The notes below the pieces were generated by a model. That model was given only the letters and a program-made list of their open reading frames with translations. It was not told the origin of the DNA and did no database searches. From positions 103,994 through 167,993 of the forward strand of contig NZ_JAFG01000007.1 of assembly GCF_000519305.1 (NCBI RefSeq): 64,000 nucleotides of DNA, written 5' to 3'. The DNA comes from Mesorhizobium ciceri WSM4083. Lineage in GTDB: Bacteria; Pseudomonadota; Alphaproteobacteria; Rhizobiales; Rhizobiaceae. Shown piece after piece: positions 18,452-26,877 of this stretch. A program made the translations under genes and the position numbers. Numbering within the stretch: the first letter of the stretch is position 1; each line of letters opens with the position of its first letter.

Positions 18452-19117
18452 ATGTTCTTTCTCAGCGACATGCTGAACAAGAAGCTCAATCTGCCGAAGC
18501 CCTCCGAGGCTCTGCCGGGCCGCGCCAGGGCGATCCCGACCGCATCCAGGCACAAGGTCTTGAAAAGACCGCTCAAGGGTCCTTATCCCGAGAGGCTGGA
18601 GACGGCGATGTTCGGACTCGGCTGCTTCTGGGCTGCGGAGCGGCTGTTCTGGCAGATCGAAGGCGTCTGGGTCACCGCGGCCGGCTATGCCGGCGGCTTC
18701 ACGCCCAATCCGACCTATCAGGAGACCTGCACCGGGCTTACCGGTCATGCCGAAGTGGTGCTGGTGGTCCATGACCCCGAGATCGCCTCCTATGCTGGGC
18801 TTCTGAGGCTGTTCTGGGAAAGCCACGACCCCACGCAAGGCATGCGCCAGGGCAATGATGTCGGCACCGCCTATCGCTCCGCGATCTACACGAGCGACGA
18901 GGCGCAATTGTCGGCGGCGAGCGCCTCGCGCGATGCGTATGAGACCTCGCTGCGCGGTGCCGGCCACGGCAGGATCACCACCGAGATCGCCCCGGCGGCC
19001 GAATTCTACTTCGCCGAAGCCGATCACCAGCAATATCTGGCGAAGAACCCTTACGGCACGTGCAACCTCAAAGGCAACGGCGTCGCTTGCGCCATCCCTG
19101 CCGCCGCCTCCGCCTGA
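18452..19117 (+). CDS. msrA: Peptide-methionine (S)-S-oxide reductase MsrA
   Basis: Repairs methionine-S-sulfoxide in proteins, 221 aa. The catalytic cysteine lies in [13 protein letters not shown] near residue 53. The family blocks [48 protein letters not shown] and [20 protein letters not shown] are all present. C-terminal cysteines ([12 protein letters not shown]) can serve as resolving residues. The ATG at 18452 has GAGGAG upstream. Confidence 0.97.
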   Translation: MFFLSDMLNKKLNLPKPSEALPGRARAIPTASRHKVLKRPLKGPYPERLETAMFGLGCFWAAERLFWQIEGVWVTAAGYAGGFTPNPTYQETCTGLTGHAEVVLVVHDPEIASYAGLLRLFWESHDPTQGMRQGNDVGTAYRSAIYTSDEAQLSAASASRDAYETSLRGAGHGRITTEIAPAAEFYFAEADHQQYLAKNPYGTCNLKGNGVACAIPAAASA

Positions 19118-19176
19118 CACTTGGCGCAAGGACAAGCTGCGGTGCGGCTTGCCCGCACCAAGCTTTTCCAAAAGGT

Positions 19177-19197
19177 CAAAATTCCGCGTGAATTTTG
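19177..19197 (+). promoter_or_regulatory. Inverted repeat upstream of the BMP gene
   Basis: CAAAATTC (19177-19184) and GAATTTTG (19190-19197) are perfect inverses with a 5-base centre, about 130 bp before the BMP start. An AT-rich symmetric site in GC-rich DNA is a plausible operator for a nucleoside-responsive regulator (inference). Confidence 0.4.
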
Positions 19198-19325
19198 TTT
19201 CGGGCCATGCCAGATTGCCGCCGAGCGGGAGGGAGTACACTCCTGGCTGACGTCGTATGCCTGCCGGAGAACCGGGCCGGCATGCGGCGCGTAACGGAAA
19301 AAATAACCGACAGGGTGTGGATCAC

Positions 19326-20315
19326 ATGAAACGTATCGTTCTCGGCCTCCTGGCCGCAACCGCAATGGTTCTTCCGGCTTTCGCCGCGGATGTCCAGCCG
19401 GCCATCCTCTATGATCTCGGCGGCAAGTTCGACAAATCCTTCAACGAGGCTGCCTACAACGGCGCCGAAAAATTCAAGACGGAAACCGGCACGGCCTACG
19501 TCGAATTCGAGGTCTCCAATGCCTCGCAGCGTGAGCAGGCGCTGCGCCGCTTCGCCGAGGACGGCCGCAACCCGATCGTCATGGCGGGCTTTGCCTGGAC
19601 GGACGCGCTGGCCAAGGTCGCCGCCGAATATCCCGACCTGAACTTCGCCATCATCGACGACCAGGTCGATCTGCCGAACGTGCGGTCGCTGAAGTTCAAG
19701 GAACAGGAGGGCTCCTACCTCGTCGGCGTCCTGGCGGCCATGGCTTCGAAGTCGAAGAAGGTCTCCTTCGTCGGCGGCATGGATATCCCGCTGATCCGCA
19801 AGTTCGAATGCGGCTATGTCGGCGGCGCCAAGTCAGCGGGCGCGACCGACGTCATCCAGAACATGACGGGTGATACGCCGGCTGCCTGGAACGATCCGGC
19901 CAAGGGCGGCGAGATCGCCAAGACGCAGATCGACCAGGGCTCCGACGTGGTCTATGCCGCGGCAGGCGGCACCGGCGTCGGCGTGCTGCAGGCGGCGGCA
20001 GATGCCGGCAAGCTCGGCATCGGCGTCGATTCCAACCAGAACGGCCTGCAGCCGGGCAAGGTGCTGACCTCGATGCTGAAGCGCGTCGACGTCGCCGTCT
20101 ACACCGCCTTCATGGACGGCAAGAACGGCACCTTCAAGGGCGGAGTCGAGAATCTGGGCCTCAAGGAAGGCGGCGTCGACTACGCCATGGACGACAACAA
20201 CAAGGCGCTGGTGACGGACGAGATGAAGGCGGCCGTCGAAAAAGCCAAGGCCGACATCATTGCCGGCAAGGTCGAAGTACACGACTATACGGCTGACAAC
20301 GCTTGCCCCTATTGA
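19326..20315 (+). CDS. BMP-family (PnrA/Med-like) nucleoside-binding protein
   Basis: Periplasmic binding protein of an ABC importer, 329 aa. The signal peptide is KRIVLGLLAATAMVLPAFA with cleavage after AFA. Family blocks: ILYDLGGKFDKSFNEAAYNG, FAIIDDQVDLPNVRSLKFKE, SFVGGMDIPLIRKFECGY and DVVYAAAGGTGVGVLQAA, then GIGVDSNQNG. The BMP family binds purine nucleosides (family knowledge). The transporter genes that would use it start 1.6 kb downstream. A strong terminator follows, so it is transcribed separately, as is common for abundant binding proteins. Confidence 0.94.
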   Translation: MKRIVLGLLAATAMVLPAFAADVQPAILYDLGGKFDKSFNEAAYNGAEKFKTETGTAYVEFEVSNASQREQALRRFAEDGRNPIVMAGFAWTDALAKVAAEYPDLNFAIIDDQVDLPNVRSLKFKEQEGSYLVGVLAAMASKSKKVSFVGGMDIPLIRKFECGYVGGAKSAGATDVIQNMTGDTPAAWNDPAKGGEIAKTQIDQGSDVVYAAAGGTGVGVLQAAADAGKLGIGVDSNQNGLQPGKVLTSMLKRVDVAVYTAFMDGKNGTFKGGVENLGLKEGGVDYAMDDNNKALVTDEMKAAVEKAKADIIAGKVEVHDYTADNACPY

Positions 20316-20344
20316 GCGGCACGAACACACAGCCATGATCTGCA

Positions 20345-20372
20345 AACCGCCGGGCGCCAGCCCGGCGGTTTT
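20345..20372 (+). terminator. Rho-independent terminator of the BMP gene
   Basis: Perfect 11-bp stem AACCGCCGGGC (20345-20355) with its inverse (20360-20370), 4-base loop, then TTTT. It lies 30 bp past the stop codon. Confidence 0.9.
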
Positions 20373-20431
20373 GCCTTATACGGGTTCGAGCGAAACCTTC
20401 GCTCCGTGCCGGACACCGTTTCGGGATACAG

Positions 20432-20893
20432 ATGCAGCCGACGATCGAACCCATGGGCGAGCACGACGTAGCAGCTGCCGCGCAACTGCGCCTGGCTGCC
20501 TTTTTCGAGGGAACCGGAAGGAGCCTCGGGGAAGATGCGGCAGGGCTTCGCGACTTGATCGCCGGTGACGGCTTCGAGGCGGCATTCGTGGCCCGGGTCG
20601 GCGACACCCCGGTCGGGACATGCCTGCTGGTCCGCCACGAGTTGGAGCCCGCGCATGATCTGACGCCATGGCTGGCCGGGTTGGTTGTCGATGCAAGGTA
20701 TCGACGCCGAGGCATCGCCACCGCGCTGGTCAAGGCAACGGAAGCCCATGCCGCGTCACGGGGCGTCGAGACGCTCTATCTCTACACATGGGATGCGCGT
20801 GATTTCTACGCGACCCTTGGCTGGAATACCGTTGAGATATGCGGTTCGGACGGCGAGACGATGGCGCTGATGTCACGCCGGCCTCGCCTATAG
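20432..20893 (+). CDS. GNAT family N-acetyltransferase
   Basis: A 153-aa acetyltransferase. The acetyl-CoA binding motif is LAGLVVDARYRRRGIATALV (the R-x-x-G-x-A loop), followed by LYLYTWDARDFYATLGW, typical of the C-terminal half of the fold. Substrate unknown. The ribosome site is weak. Its end overlaps by 6 bp the end of the convergent anti-sigma-like gene. Confidence 0.88.
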   Translation: MQPTIEPMGEHDVAAAAQLRLAAFFEGTGRSLGEDAAGLRDLIAGDGFEAAFVARVGDTPVGTCLLVRHELEPAHDLTPWLAGLVVDARYRRRGIATALVKATEAHAASRGVETLYLYTWDARDFYATLGWNTVEICGSDGETMALMSRRPRL

Positions 20894-21283
20894 CAGCTTC
20901 GCGACGAGACAGCCCAGCGCGAACGCCACTATCAGTCCGGCGGCAACCACAAATCCGCGCCGGCCGCCCAGCGTGTGCAGGCCGATGCCATGCGGCCGCT
21001 GCGACAGGCTTCGGATCACGGTTGGCGGCCTGGCGTCGCTCAGGCCAGAACTACGCATCTGCGGCAGGTCGCCAATCCGCTGCGTGATCTGTTTCCAGCG
21101 CTCCTCGCCGCTGGCTGGGTCGGCACGGTCAAAGATGTGCATGCGTTCGGCAAGCTGCACGACCGCGTCGCGGAAGGCGGGATCGATCTCCAGGTCGCGC
21201 TCTGCCCTTTCACGGTCCACATCGTTCATAAGACCGAGCACGTAGTCGCCGGCCCGCGCGATGCGATCGCTTTCACTGACCAC
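20888..21283 (-). CDS. Anti-sigma-factor-like membrane protein
   Basis: About 131 aa. The N-terminus (RAGDYVLGLMNDVDRERAER and DLEIDPAFRDAVVQLAERM) resembles the sigma-binding helices of RskA-type anti-sigma factors, which lack a zinc motif. A C-terminal helix (FVVAAGLIVAFALGCLVAKL) would anchor it in the membrane. The GTG at 21283 is preferred because GGGAGG lies about 9 bases upstream; a GTG at 21292 overlaps that site. No sigma-factor gene is adjacent, so the assignment rests on sequence pattern only. Confidence 0.68.
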   Translation of the reverse strand: MVSESDRIARAGDYVLGLMNDVDRERAERDLEIDPAFRDAVVQLAERMHIFDRADPASGEERWKQITQRIGDLPQMRSSGLSDARPPTVIRSLSQRPHGIGLHTLGGRRGFVVAAGLIVAFALGCLVAKLL

Positions 21284-21304
21284 GGCGTGCACCCTCCCCC
21301 TTTT

Positions 21305-21342
21305 CCTCAGAGACTGGTTCGAACCTCAGAGACTGGTTCGAA
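21305..21342. repeat. Perfect 19-bp tandem duplication
   Basis: CCTCAGAGACTGGTTCGAA occurs twice without a gap (21305-21323, 21324-21342), directly upstream of the anti-sigma-like gene. Confidence 0.9.
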
Positions 21343-21414
21343 ATTCGCTCTGGAGAGTCATATGATGGTGCTTTCGAGAACCGTAGCGGAGCGGACATTT
21401 GGTGCGTGAGCTCA

Positions 21415-21436
21415 GTTCTACTGCACGCAGTAGAAC
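21415..21436. repeat. Inverted repeat downstream of slyX
   Basis: GTTCTACTG and CAGTAGAAC form a perfect 9-bp stem with a 4-base loop, about 60 bp past the slyX stop on the minus strand. There is no T-run. It may be a weak terminator or mRNA-stabilising hairpin. Confidence 0.5.
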
Positions 21437-21494
21437 GGGGAAGCGCAGAAAACGCCATCAGATGGCCGCCAGAGTAGAATTTCCAAACAGTCTC

Positions 21495-21704
21495 TCACCA
21501 GTGCGGCGGCTTGGTTACCGGCACATCATCGCCTGTCTGCTCCTCCAGCGCCAGGAAGCGATCGCTCAGTGCGTCGAGCTTGCGCTGCATGCGCTCGATC
21601 ACTTTCCACTGCTCGGCGATCTGGCCGGACAGTTCCTCGATGGTCTTCTCCTGCTCGGTGGCGCGAATTTCCAGCGTCGTCAGCCGGTCGGCGGGCATGA
21701 TCAT
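21495..21704 (-). CDS. slyX: SlyX family protein
   Basis: A 69-aa coiled-coil protein. It shows RLTTLEIRATEQEKTIEELS, a long Leu/Glu/Gln-rich helix, and the conserved C-terminal PPHW (PPHY in Escherichia coli). SlyX proteins are small and of unknown function. The ATG at 21704 has GGGGA upstream; ATG 21698 is possible. Confidence 0.9.
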   Translation of the reverse strand: MIMPADRLTTLEIRATEQEKTIEELSGQIAEQWKVIERMQRKLDALSDRFLALEEQTGDDVPVTKPPHW

Positions 21705-21719
21705 GTGAATTCCCCAATC

Positions 21720-21779
21720 TTCACCGCGATGACGTTCACCGCGATGTCGTTGACCGCGATGTCTTGCGCCGTGATGCGA
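21720..21779. repeat. Four imperfect 15-bp tandem repeats
   Basis: Units begin at 21720, 21735, 21750 and 21765 with consensus TTcACCGCGATGtCg; the first three are nearly identical and the fourth is degenerate. They lie between slyX and the divergent nucleoside transporter operon. A plus-strand reading gives a repeated FTAMS peptide, but there is no gene support. Confidence 0.8.
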
Positions 21780-21946
21780 ATTTCGGCTCCGTCATACTAG
21801 CGAATGTGAAGGCCCCGGCCACGTTGCAAATTGACAAGCGCACCGGGATTTGTCGAGAGTGAACCTGCTCCGCCAATTGGCACGGGCGGAGTGTCATGCT
21901 AGGCGTTTTGACCAAGCGATAAAAAAATAAGAGTGGGACAGGCTGC

Positions 21947-23479
21947 ATGGCGCAAGCCGCAATCGAGTTGATCGGCATCAACAAGAGTTTTGGTGCGGTG
22001 CGCGCCAACCGGGACATCAACCTTGAGATCGGTCGCGGCACGATCCACGGCATTGTCGGCGAGAACGGAGCTGGCAAGTCGACACTGATGTCGATCCTCT
22101 ACGGCTTCTACCAGGCCGACAGCGGCGAGATCCGCGTTGGCGGCCAGCCGGCCTCGATCAAGACCCCCAATGACGCCATCGCGCTCGGCATCGGCATGGT
22201 GCATCAGCACTTCATGCTGGTCGACAATTTCACGGTGCTGGAGAACGTCATCCTCGGCGCCGAAAGCGATGCGCTCTTGAAGAAGAGCATCGCCAAGGCG
22301 CGCTCCGAACTGGAGCGGCTGGAGCGTGAATACGGGCTGGAAGTCGATCCCGATGCAATCATCGAGGAACTGCCGGTCGGCCTGCAGCAGCGTGTCGAGA
22401 TCCTGAAAGCACTCTATCGTGGCGCCGAGATCCTGATCCTCGACGAGCCGACGGGCGTTTTGACACCGGCCGAGGCCGACCATCTGTTCCGCATCCTTCG
22501 GCAGTTGAAGGACCAGGGCAAGACGGTGGTGCTGATCACCCACAAATTGCGCGAGATCATGGCCATCACCGACACCGTGTCGGTGATGCGCCAGGGCACG
22601 ATGGTGGCGACGCGCGAGACAGCCAAGACCACGGTCGAGGAACTGGCCGAGCTGATGGTCGGGCGGCGCGTGCTCTTGCGGGTCGAGAAGGGCGAGGCGG
22701 CAGCCGGCGCCGTCAAGCTCGCGGTCAAGAACCTGACGGTCAGGGATACGCGCGGCGTCACCATGGTCGACGACATCTCCTTCGATATCAGGGCGGGCGA
22801 GATCGTCGGCATCGCCGGTGTCGCCGGCAACGGACAATCCGAACTGCTTGAGGCGATTTCCGGCATCAGGCGCGCCGTGTCCGGCTCGGTCATGCTCGAC
22901 GGCAAGCCGATCGACCTGACCGGTGCGGCAGATCCCGGCGAATTGCGCGACCGTGGCCTGGCGCATGTGCCGGAGGACCGCCATCACGTCGGGCTGGTGC
23001 TGGCCTTCGAGGAGAACGAGAATTCGATCCTCGGCTATCACGACGATCCCCGCTATCTCCGGGGTCCTTTCCTCAACATCGATGCCATCCGCAACGATGC
23101 CAAGGACAAGATCACGAAATACGATATCCGGCCGGCCGACTGTCGGCTGAAGACCGCCAATTTCTCCGGCGGCAACCAGCAGAAGATCGTGCTGGCGCGG
23201 GAGATGGAACAGGACCCGGGTGTTCTGATCGTTGGCCAGCCGACACGCGGCGTCGATGTCGGCGCCATCGAATTCATCCACAAGCGCCTGATCGCCATGC
23301 GCGACCAAGGCAAGGCGGTGCTGGTGGTGTCGGTCGAGCTGGACGAGATCCGTTCGCTGTCCGACCGTATCCTGGTGATGTTTGCCGGCCGCATCGTCGG
23401 CGAGCGCGGTCCCGAAGCGACCGAGGGCGAGCTCGGCCTGCTCATGGCCGGCATCGAGCACCAGGAGGCAGCCGAATGA
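21947..23479 (+). CDS. Nucleoside ABC transporter ATP-binding protein
   Basis: Tandem ABC ATPase of 510 aa, the sugar/nucleoside-type double cassette. Domain 1 has Walker A GENGAGKSTLMSILYG (near residue 38), a degenerate signature LPVGLQQRVEILKAL and Walker B ILILDEPTGVLTP. Domain 2 has a Walker-A-like GVAGNGQSELLEAISG without the usual GKS/T, and a signature FSGGNQQKIVLAREM. The lysine-poor second site is normal for this subfamily. It is the first gene of a tight operon with two permeases and three salvage enzymes, and should pair with the BMP binding protein at 19326. Confidence 0.95.
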   Translation: MAQAAIELIGINKSFGAVRANRDINLEIGRGTIHGIVGENGAGKSTLMSILYGFYQADSGEIRVGGQPASIKTPNDAIALGIGMVHQHFMLVDNFTVLENVILGAESDALLKKSIAKARSELERLEREYGLEVDPDAIIEELPVGLQQRVEILKALYRGAEILILDEPTGVLTPAEADHLFRILRQLKDQGKTVVLITHKLREIMAITDTVSVMRQGTMVATRETAKTTVEELAELMVGRRVLLRVEKGEAAAGAVKLAVKNLTVRDTRGVTMVDDISFDIRAGEIVGIAGVAGNGQSELLEAISGIRRAVSGSVMLDGKPIDLTGAADPGELRDRGLAHVPEDRHHVGLVLAFEENENSILGYHDDPRYLRGPFLNIDAIRNDAKDKITKYDIRPADCRLKTANFSGGNQQKIVLAREMEQDPGVLIVGQPTRGVDVGAIEFIHKRLIAMRDQGKAVLVVSVELDEIRSLSDRILVMFAGRIVGERGPEATEGELGLLMAGIEHQEAAE

Positions 23480-24615
23480 GCACGCCTTACGCCAAACTGC
23501 CGGCCTGGGCCGACTATGGCCTGATCCCGCTGATCAATCTGTTCGTCGCCTTCGTCGTCGCCGGCTTCGTCGTGCTTTTGGTCGGTGAGAATCCGCTGCG
23601 CGCAGCCGTCATCCTGGTCGAAGGCGCCTTCGGCAAAGGCACCGGCATCGCCTTCACCCTCTTTTATGCCACCACCTTCATCTTCACCGGCCTTTCGGTG
23701 GCGGTGGCCGCGCATTGCGGCCTGTTCAACATCGGCACCGAGGGGCAGGCCTACATCGCCGGCCTCGGCATCGCCATCGTCTGCCTGAGCTTCGACAGCA
23801 CACTGCCATGGTGGCTGACCTTCCCGCTGGCGATCATTGCGGCGGCGGCAGTGGGCGCATTGTGGGCGCTCATCCCGGCCTATCTGCAGGCCAAGCGTGG
23901 CTCGCACATCGTCATCACCACCATCATGTTCAACTTCATCGCCGCCTCGATCATGGTTTACCTGCTGGTCGGCCCGTTGAAGCCAGCCGCCTCGCAAGCG
24001 CCGCAGACGCGCAACTTCCTCGCCGGCGCGGAATTGCCCAAGCTCAACTGGATCATCGAGCTGTTCGGCGCCAAGATCCGGTCGGCGCCGCTCAACGTCA
24101 CCTTCCTGCTGGCGCTGGTCATGGCCTTCCTGGTCTGGCTGCTGATCTGGCGCACCAAGCTCGGCTATGAGATGCGCACCTACGGTCACAGCCCGAAAGC
24201 GGCACGCTATGCCGGCATTTCCGAAACCCGCATCATCATCACCGCCATGATGATCTCGGGCGGGCTGGCCGGCATGATGGCGCTCAATCCGGTGATGGGC
24301 GATCAGCACAATGTCGCCATCGACTTCGTTTCCGGCGCCGGCTTCGTCGGCATCGCCGTGGCGCTGATGGGCCGCCTGCACCCTGTCGGCATCGTGCTGG
24401 CGGCGATCCTGTTCGGCATGCTCTACCAGGGCGGCGCCGAACTCGCCTTCGAGATGCCGGCAATCAGCCGCGACATGATCGTCATCATTCAAGGCCTGGT
24501 GATCCTGTTTGCCGGTGCCCTCGAGCACATGTTCCGGCCCTACATCCAGGCGCTGTTCGCCTCGTTCAGTCCGCGATCGGTCGGCATGGAAGCGGTCAAG
24601 GGGAAAGGTGCCTGA
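23476..24615 (+). CDS. Nucleoside ABC transporter permease, subunit 1
   Basis: A 379-aa permease of the branched-chain amino acid/ribose (BPD_transp_2) type. It has about ten hydrophobic segments and the family block GLFNIGTEGQAYIAGLGIAI. Conserved internal pieces are ITTIMFNFIAASIMVYLLVG and GYEMRTYGHSPKAARYAGIS. Its ATG overlaps the ATPase stop by 4 bp, indicating coupled translation. Confidence 0.94.
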   Translation: MSTPYAKLPAWADYGLIPLINLFVAFVVAGFVVLLVGENPLRAAVILVEGAFGKGTGIAFTLFYATTFIFTGLSVAVAAHCGLFNIGTEGQAYIAGLGIAIVCLSFDSTLPWWLTFPLAIIAAAAVGALWALIPAYLQAKRGSHIVITTIMFNFIAASIMVYLLVGPLKPAASQAPQTRNFLAGAELPKLNWIIELFGAKIRSAPLNVTFLLALVMAFLVWLLIWRTKLGYEMRTYGHSPKAARYAGISETRIIITAMMISGGLAGMMALNPVMGDQHNVAIDFVSGAGFVGIAVALMGRLHPVGIVLAAILFGMLYQGGAELAFEMPAISRDMIVIIQGLVILFAGALEHMFRPYIQALFASFSPRSVGMEAVKGKGA

Positions 24616-24616
24616 G

Positions 24617-25588
24617 ATGGATGTGTTCAACGCGATCATCCAGACACTGGACTCCACCATCCGCCTCTCGGTGCCGCTGCTGCTTGCCTGCCTCGCCGGC
24701 CTCTATTCGGAACGCGCTGGCATCTTCGACATCGGCCTCGAAGGCAAGATGCTGGTCGGCGCCTTCGCCGGCGCGGCGGCGGCTTCCGTGTTTCATTCGG
24801 CCTTTCTCGGCCTCGGCATGGCGATCCTGATCTCGGTCGCCTTTGCCATGATCCACGGCTTTGCCTCGATCACCCATCGCGGCAACCAGATCGTCTCCGG
24901 CGTGGCGATCAATTTCATCGCCGCCGGCTCGACCATCATCCTCGGCCAGGCCTGGTTCCAGCAGGGCGGGCGCACGCCGGCGCTGCAACCGGGCGAGCGC
25001 TTCGAGGCCATCACCCTGCCGGGCGCCGAGGCCATCCGCGACGTGCCGATCATCGGACCGATCTATGCCGAACTCCTGTCGGGCCACTCGATCCTGGTCT
25101 ATCTTGCCTTCCTGATGGTGCCGTTCACCTGGTGGGTGCTGTTTCGCACCCGTTTTGGCCTCAGGCTGCGCGCCGTAGGCGAGAACCCGGCCGCCGTCGA
25201 CACCGCCGGCATATCCGTCGCCTGGCTGCGCTACAGGGCGCTGATCTGCACCGGCATTCTCACCGGCATTGCCGGCGCCTACCTGTCGATGGTGCAAAAT
25301 GGCGGCTTCGTGAAGGACATGACCGCCGGCAAGGGCTACATCGCGCTGGCAGCCCTGATCTTCGCCAAGTGGAAGCCGGTCAACGCCATGTTCGCCTGCC
25401 TTCTGTTCGGCTTCCTCGACGCGGCGTCGATCCGCCTGCAAGGATCACCGCTGCCCATCATCGGCAAGGTGCCGGCGCAGTTCATGCAGGCGCTGCCCTA
25501 CATCCTCACCGTCATCCTGCTCGCCGGCTTCATCGGCAAGGCCATTCCGCCACGCGCCGGCGGCGTGCCTTATGTCAAGGAACGTTGA
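24617..25588 (+). CDS. Nucleoside ABC transporter permease, subunit 2
   Basis: A 323-aa second permease of the same family. The block IFDIGLEGKMLVGAFAGAAA parallels the one in subunit 1. Further conserved segments are GNQIVSGVAINFIAAGSTII and GLRLRAVGENPAAVDTAGIS. The start ATG is one base after the stop of subunit 1. Together the two form the heterodimeric channel. Confidence 0.94.
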   Translation: MDVFNAIIQTLDSTIRLSVPLLLACLAGLYSERAGIFDIGLEGKMLVGAFAGAAAASVFHSAFLGLGMAILISVAFAMIHGFASITHRGNQIVSGVAINFIAAGSTIILGQAWFQQGGRTPALQPGERFEAITLPGAEAIRDVPIIGPIYAELLSGHSILVYLAFLMVPFTWWVLFRTRFGLRLRAVGENPAAVDTAGISVAWLRYRALICTGILTGIAGAYLSMVQNGGFVKDMTAGKGYIALAALIFAKWKPVNAMFACLLFGFLDAASIRLQGSPLPIIGKVPAQFMQALPYILTVILLAGFIGKAIPPRAGGVPYVKER

Positions 25589-25644
25589 GCGGCAGGTCGG
25601 CTTTGCGCCGGGTTTTGAACACGATCATCGGAGAGAACACCTGA

Positions 25645-26037
25645 ATGTCGCATGATCTGTTCGAGGCCGCCAAGGCCGCCATGGCCAAGGCCTACGCGCC
25701 CTATTCCAAGTTTCCGGTCGGCGCTGCCTTGCGCACCGAGGACGGGCGCGTCTTTACCGGCGCCAACATCGAAGTCGCCTCCTATCCGGAAGGCTGGTGC
25801 GCCGAGACCACGGCGCTCGGCCACTACATCATGGGCGGCGGCGGCAAGATCGTGGAGATCGCCGTCCTTGCCGAACGCATGGCCAAATGCTCGCCTTGCG
25901 GCGGCTGCCGCCAGCGGCTTGCCGAATTCTGCCGGCCGGAAACAAAGCTCTATCTCTGCGACAATGCGGGTGTGGCCGAGACCGTGACCATGGGCGACAT
26001 GCTGCCTTACGGTTTCCGCGGCGATATTTTGAAATGA
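25645..26037 (+). CDS. cdd: Cytidine deaminase
   Basis: Converts cytidine and deoxycytidine to uridine and deoxyuridine; 130 aa, the size of the homotetrameric class. Zinc ligands and catalytic Glu are visible in EGWCAETTALG (Cys-Ala-Glu) and CSPCGGCRQ (Cys-x-x-Cys). The N-terminal YAPYSKFPVGAALRTEDGR is diagnostic. It lies 56 bp after the permease and shares its direction. Confidence 0.96.
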   Translation: MSHDLFEAAKAAMAKAYAPYSKFPVGAALRTEDGRVFTGANIEVASYPEGWCAETTALGHYIMGGGGKIVEIAVLAERMAKCSPCGGCRQRLAEFCRPETKLYLCDNAGVAETVTMGDMLPYGFRGDILK

Positions 26038-26067
26038 ACAACGGGCTCAAATGAACAGCTGGCGGCG

Positions 26068-26877
26068 ATGACTGAAAAAGCCCTGGATCATCTCGTCGAA
26101 AGGCTGGACGGCCTGGCGCCGGCCACCGCACTGGTGCTCGGTTCGGGCCTCGGCGGTCTGGTCGACCAGATAGAGGACCCGATCCGCATCTCCTATGCCG
26201 ACCTGCCGGGTTTTCCCAGAAGCGGCGTCACCGGGCACGCCGGCGAAGTGGTGGCAGGGCTGTTTGCCGGCGTGCCGGTGCTGATGCTGTCGGGCCGCGC
26301 CCATTACTACGAGCACGGCAACGCCGCGGCGATGCGCCCGGTGTTGGAAGTGCTTGCCGGCATCGGCATCACGAAATTGATCCTTACCAATGCCGCCGGC
26401 TCGGTCGATCCGGACATGCCGCCGGGCTCGGTGATGCTGATATCGGACCACATCAATTTCTCGGGCACCAATCCGCTGATCGGCGAACCCAGCGACCGGC
26501 GTTTCGTCGGCCTGACCGAACCCTATGATGCCGGCATCCGCCAGGCCATCGAAGGGGCGGCAAATGCGACCGGCACCACCCTGCACAAGGGCGTCTATAT
26601 GTGGTTCTCCGGCCCATGCTTCGAAACGCCGGCCGAAATCCGCATGGCGCGCATCATGGGCGCCAATGCGGTCGGCATGTCGACCGTACCTGAAGTCATT
26701 CTCGCCCGCTTCCTCGGACTGCGCGTCGCCGCCTGTTCGGTCATCACCAATTTGGCGGCCGGCATGACCGGGGCCGAGCTATCGCACCAGGAAACCAAGG
26801 ACATGGCGCCGGTCGGCGGCGCGCGGCTGGCGACGATCCTGCAGCGCGTGTTCCACGACGGACTGCTGGAGACCTGA
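26068..26877 (+). CDS. Purine-nucleoside phosphorylase (class II, trimeric type)
   Basis: Phosphorolyses purine nucleosides to base and (deoxy)ribose-1-phosphate; 269 aa. Motifs of the PNP/MTAP family: ALVLGSGLGGLVDQ, GFPRSGVTGHAGEVVAG, LSGRAHYYEHG, LTNAAGSVDPDMPPGS and VGMSTVPEVILARFLGLR. It differs from hexameric DeoD. Its TGA overlaps the deoA ATG by one base, so expression is coupled. Confidence 0.94.
   Translation: MTEKALDHLVERLDGLAPATALVLGSGLGGLVDQIEDPIRISYADLPGFPRSGVTGHAGEVVAGLFAGVPVLMLSGRAHYYEHGNAAAMRPVLEVLAGIGITKLILTNAAGSVDPDMPPGSVMLISDHINFSGTNPLIGEPSDRRFVGLTEPYDAGIRQAIEGAANATGTTLHKGVYMWFSGPCFETPAEIRMARIMGANAVGMSTVPEVILARFLGLRVAACSVITNLAAGMTGAELSHQETKDMAPVGGARLATILQRVFHDGLLET

Noticed and set aside
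19141..19159. GGTGCGG/CCGCACC hairpin after msrA as a terminator
   Set aside because: 7-bp stem without a proper T-run; possible but too weak to list as a terminator.
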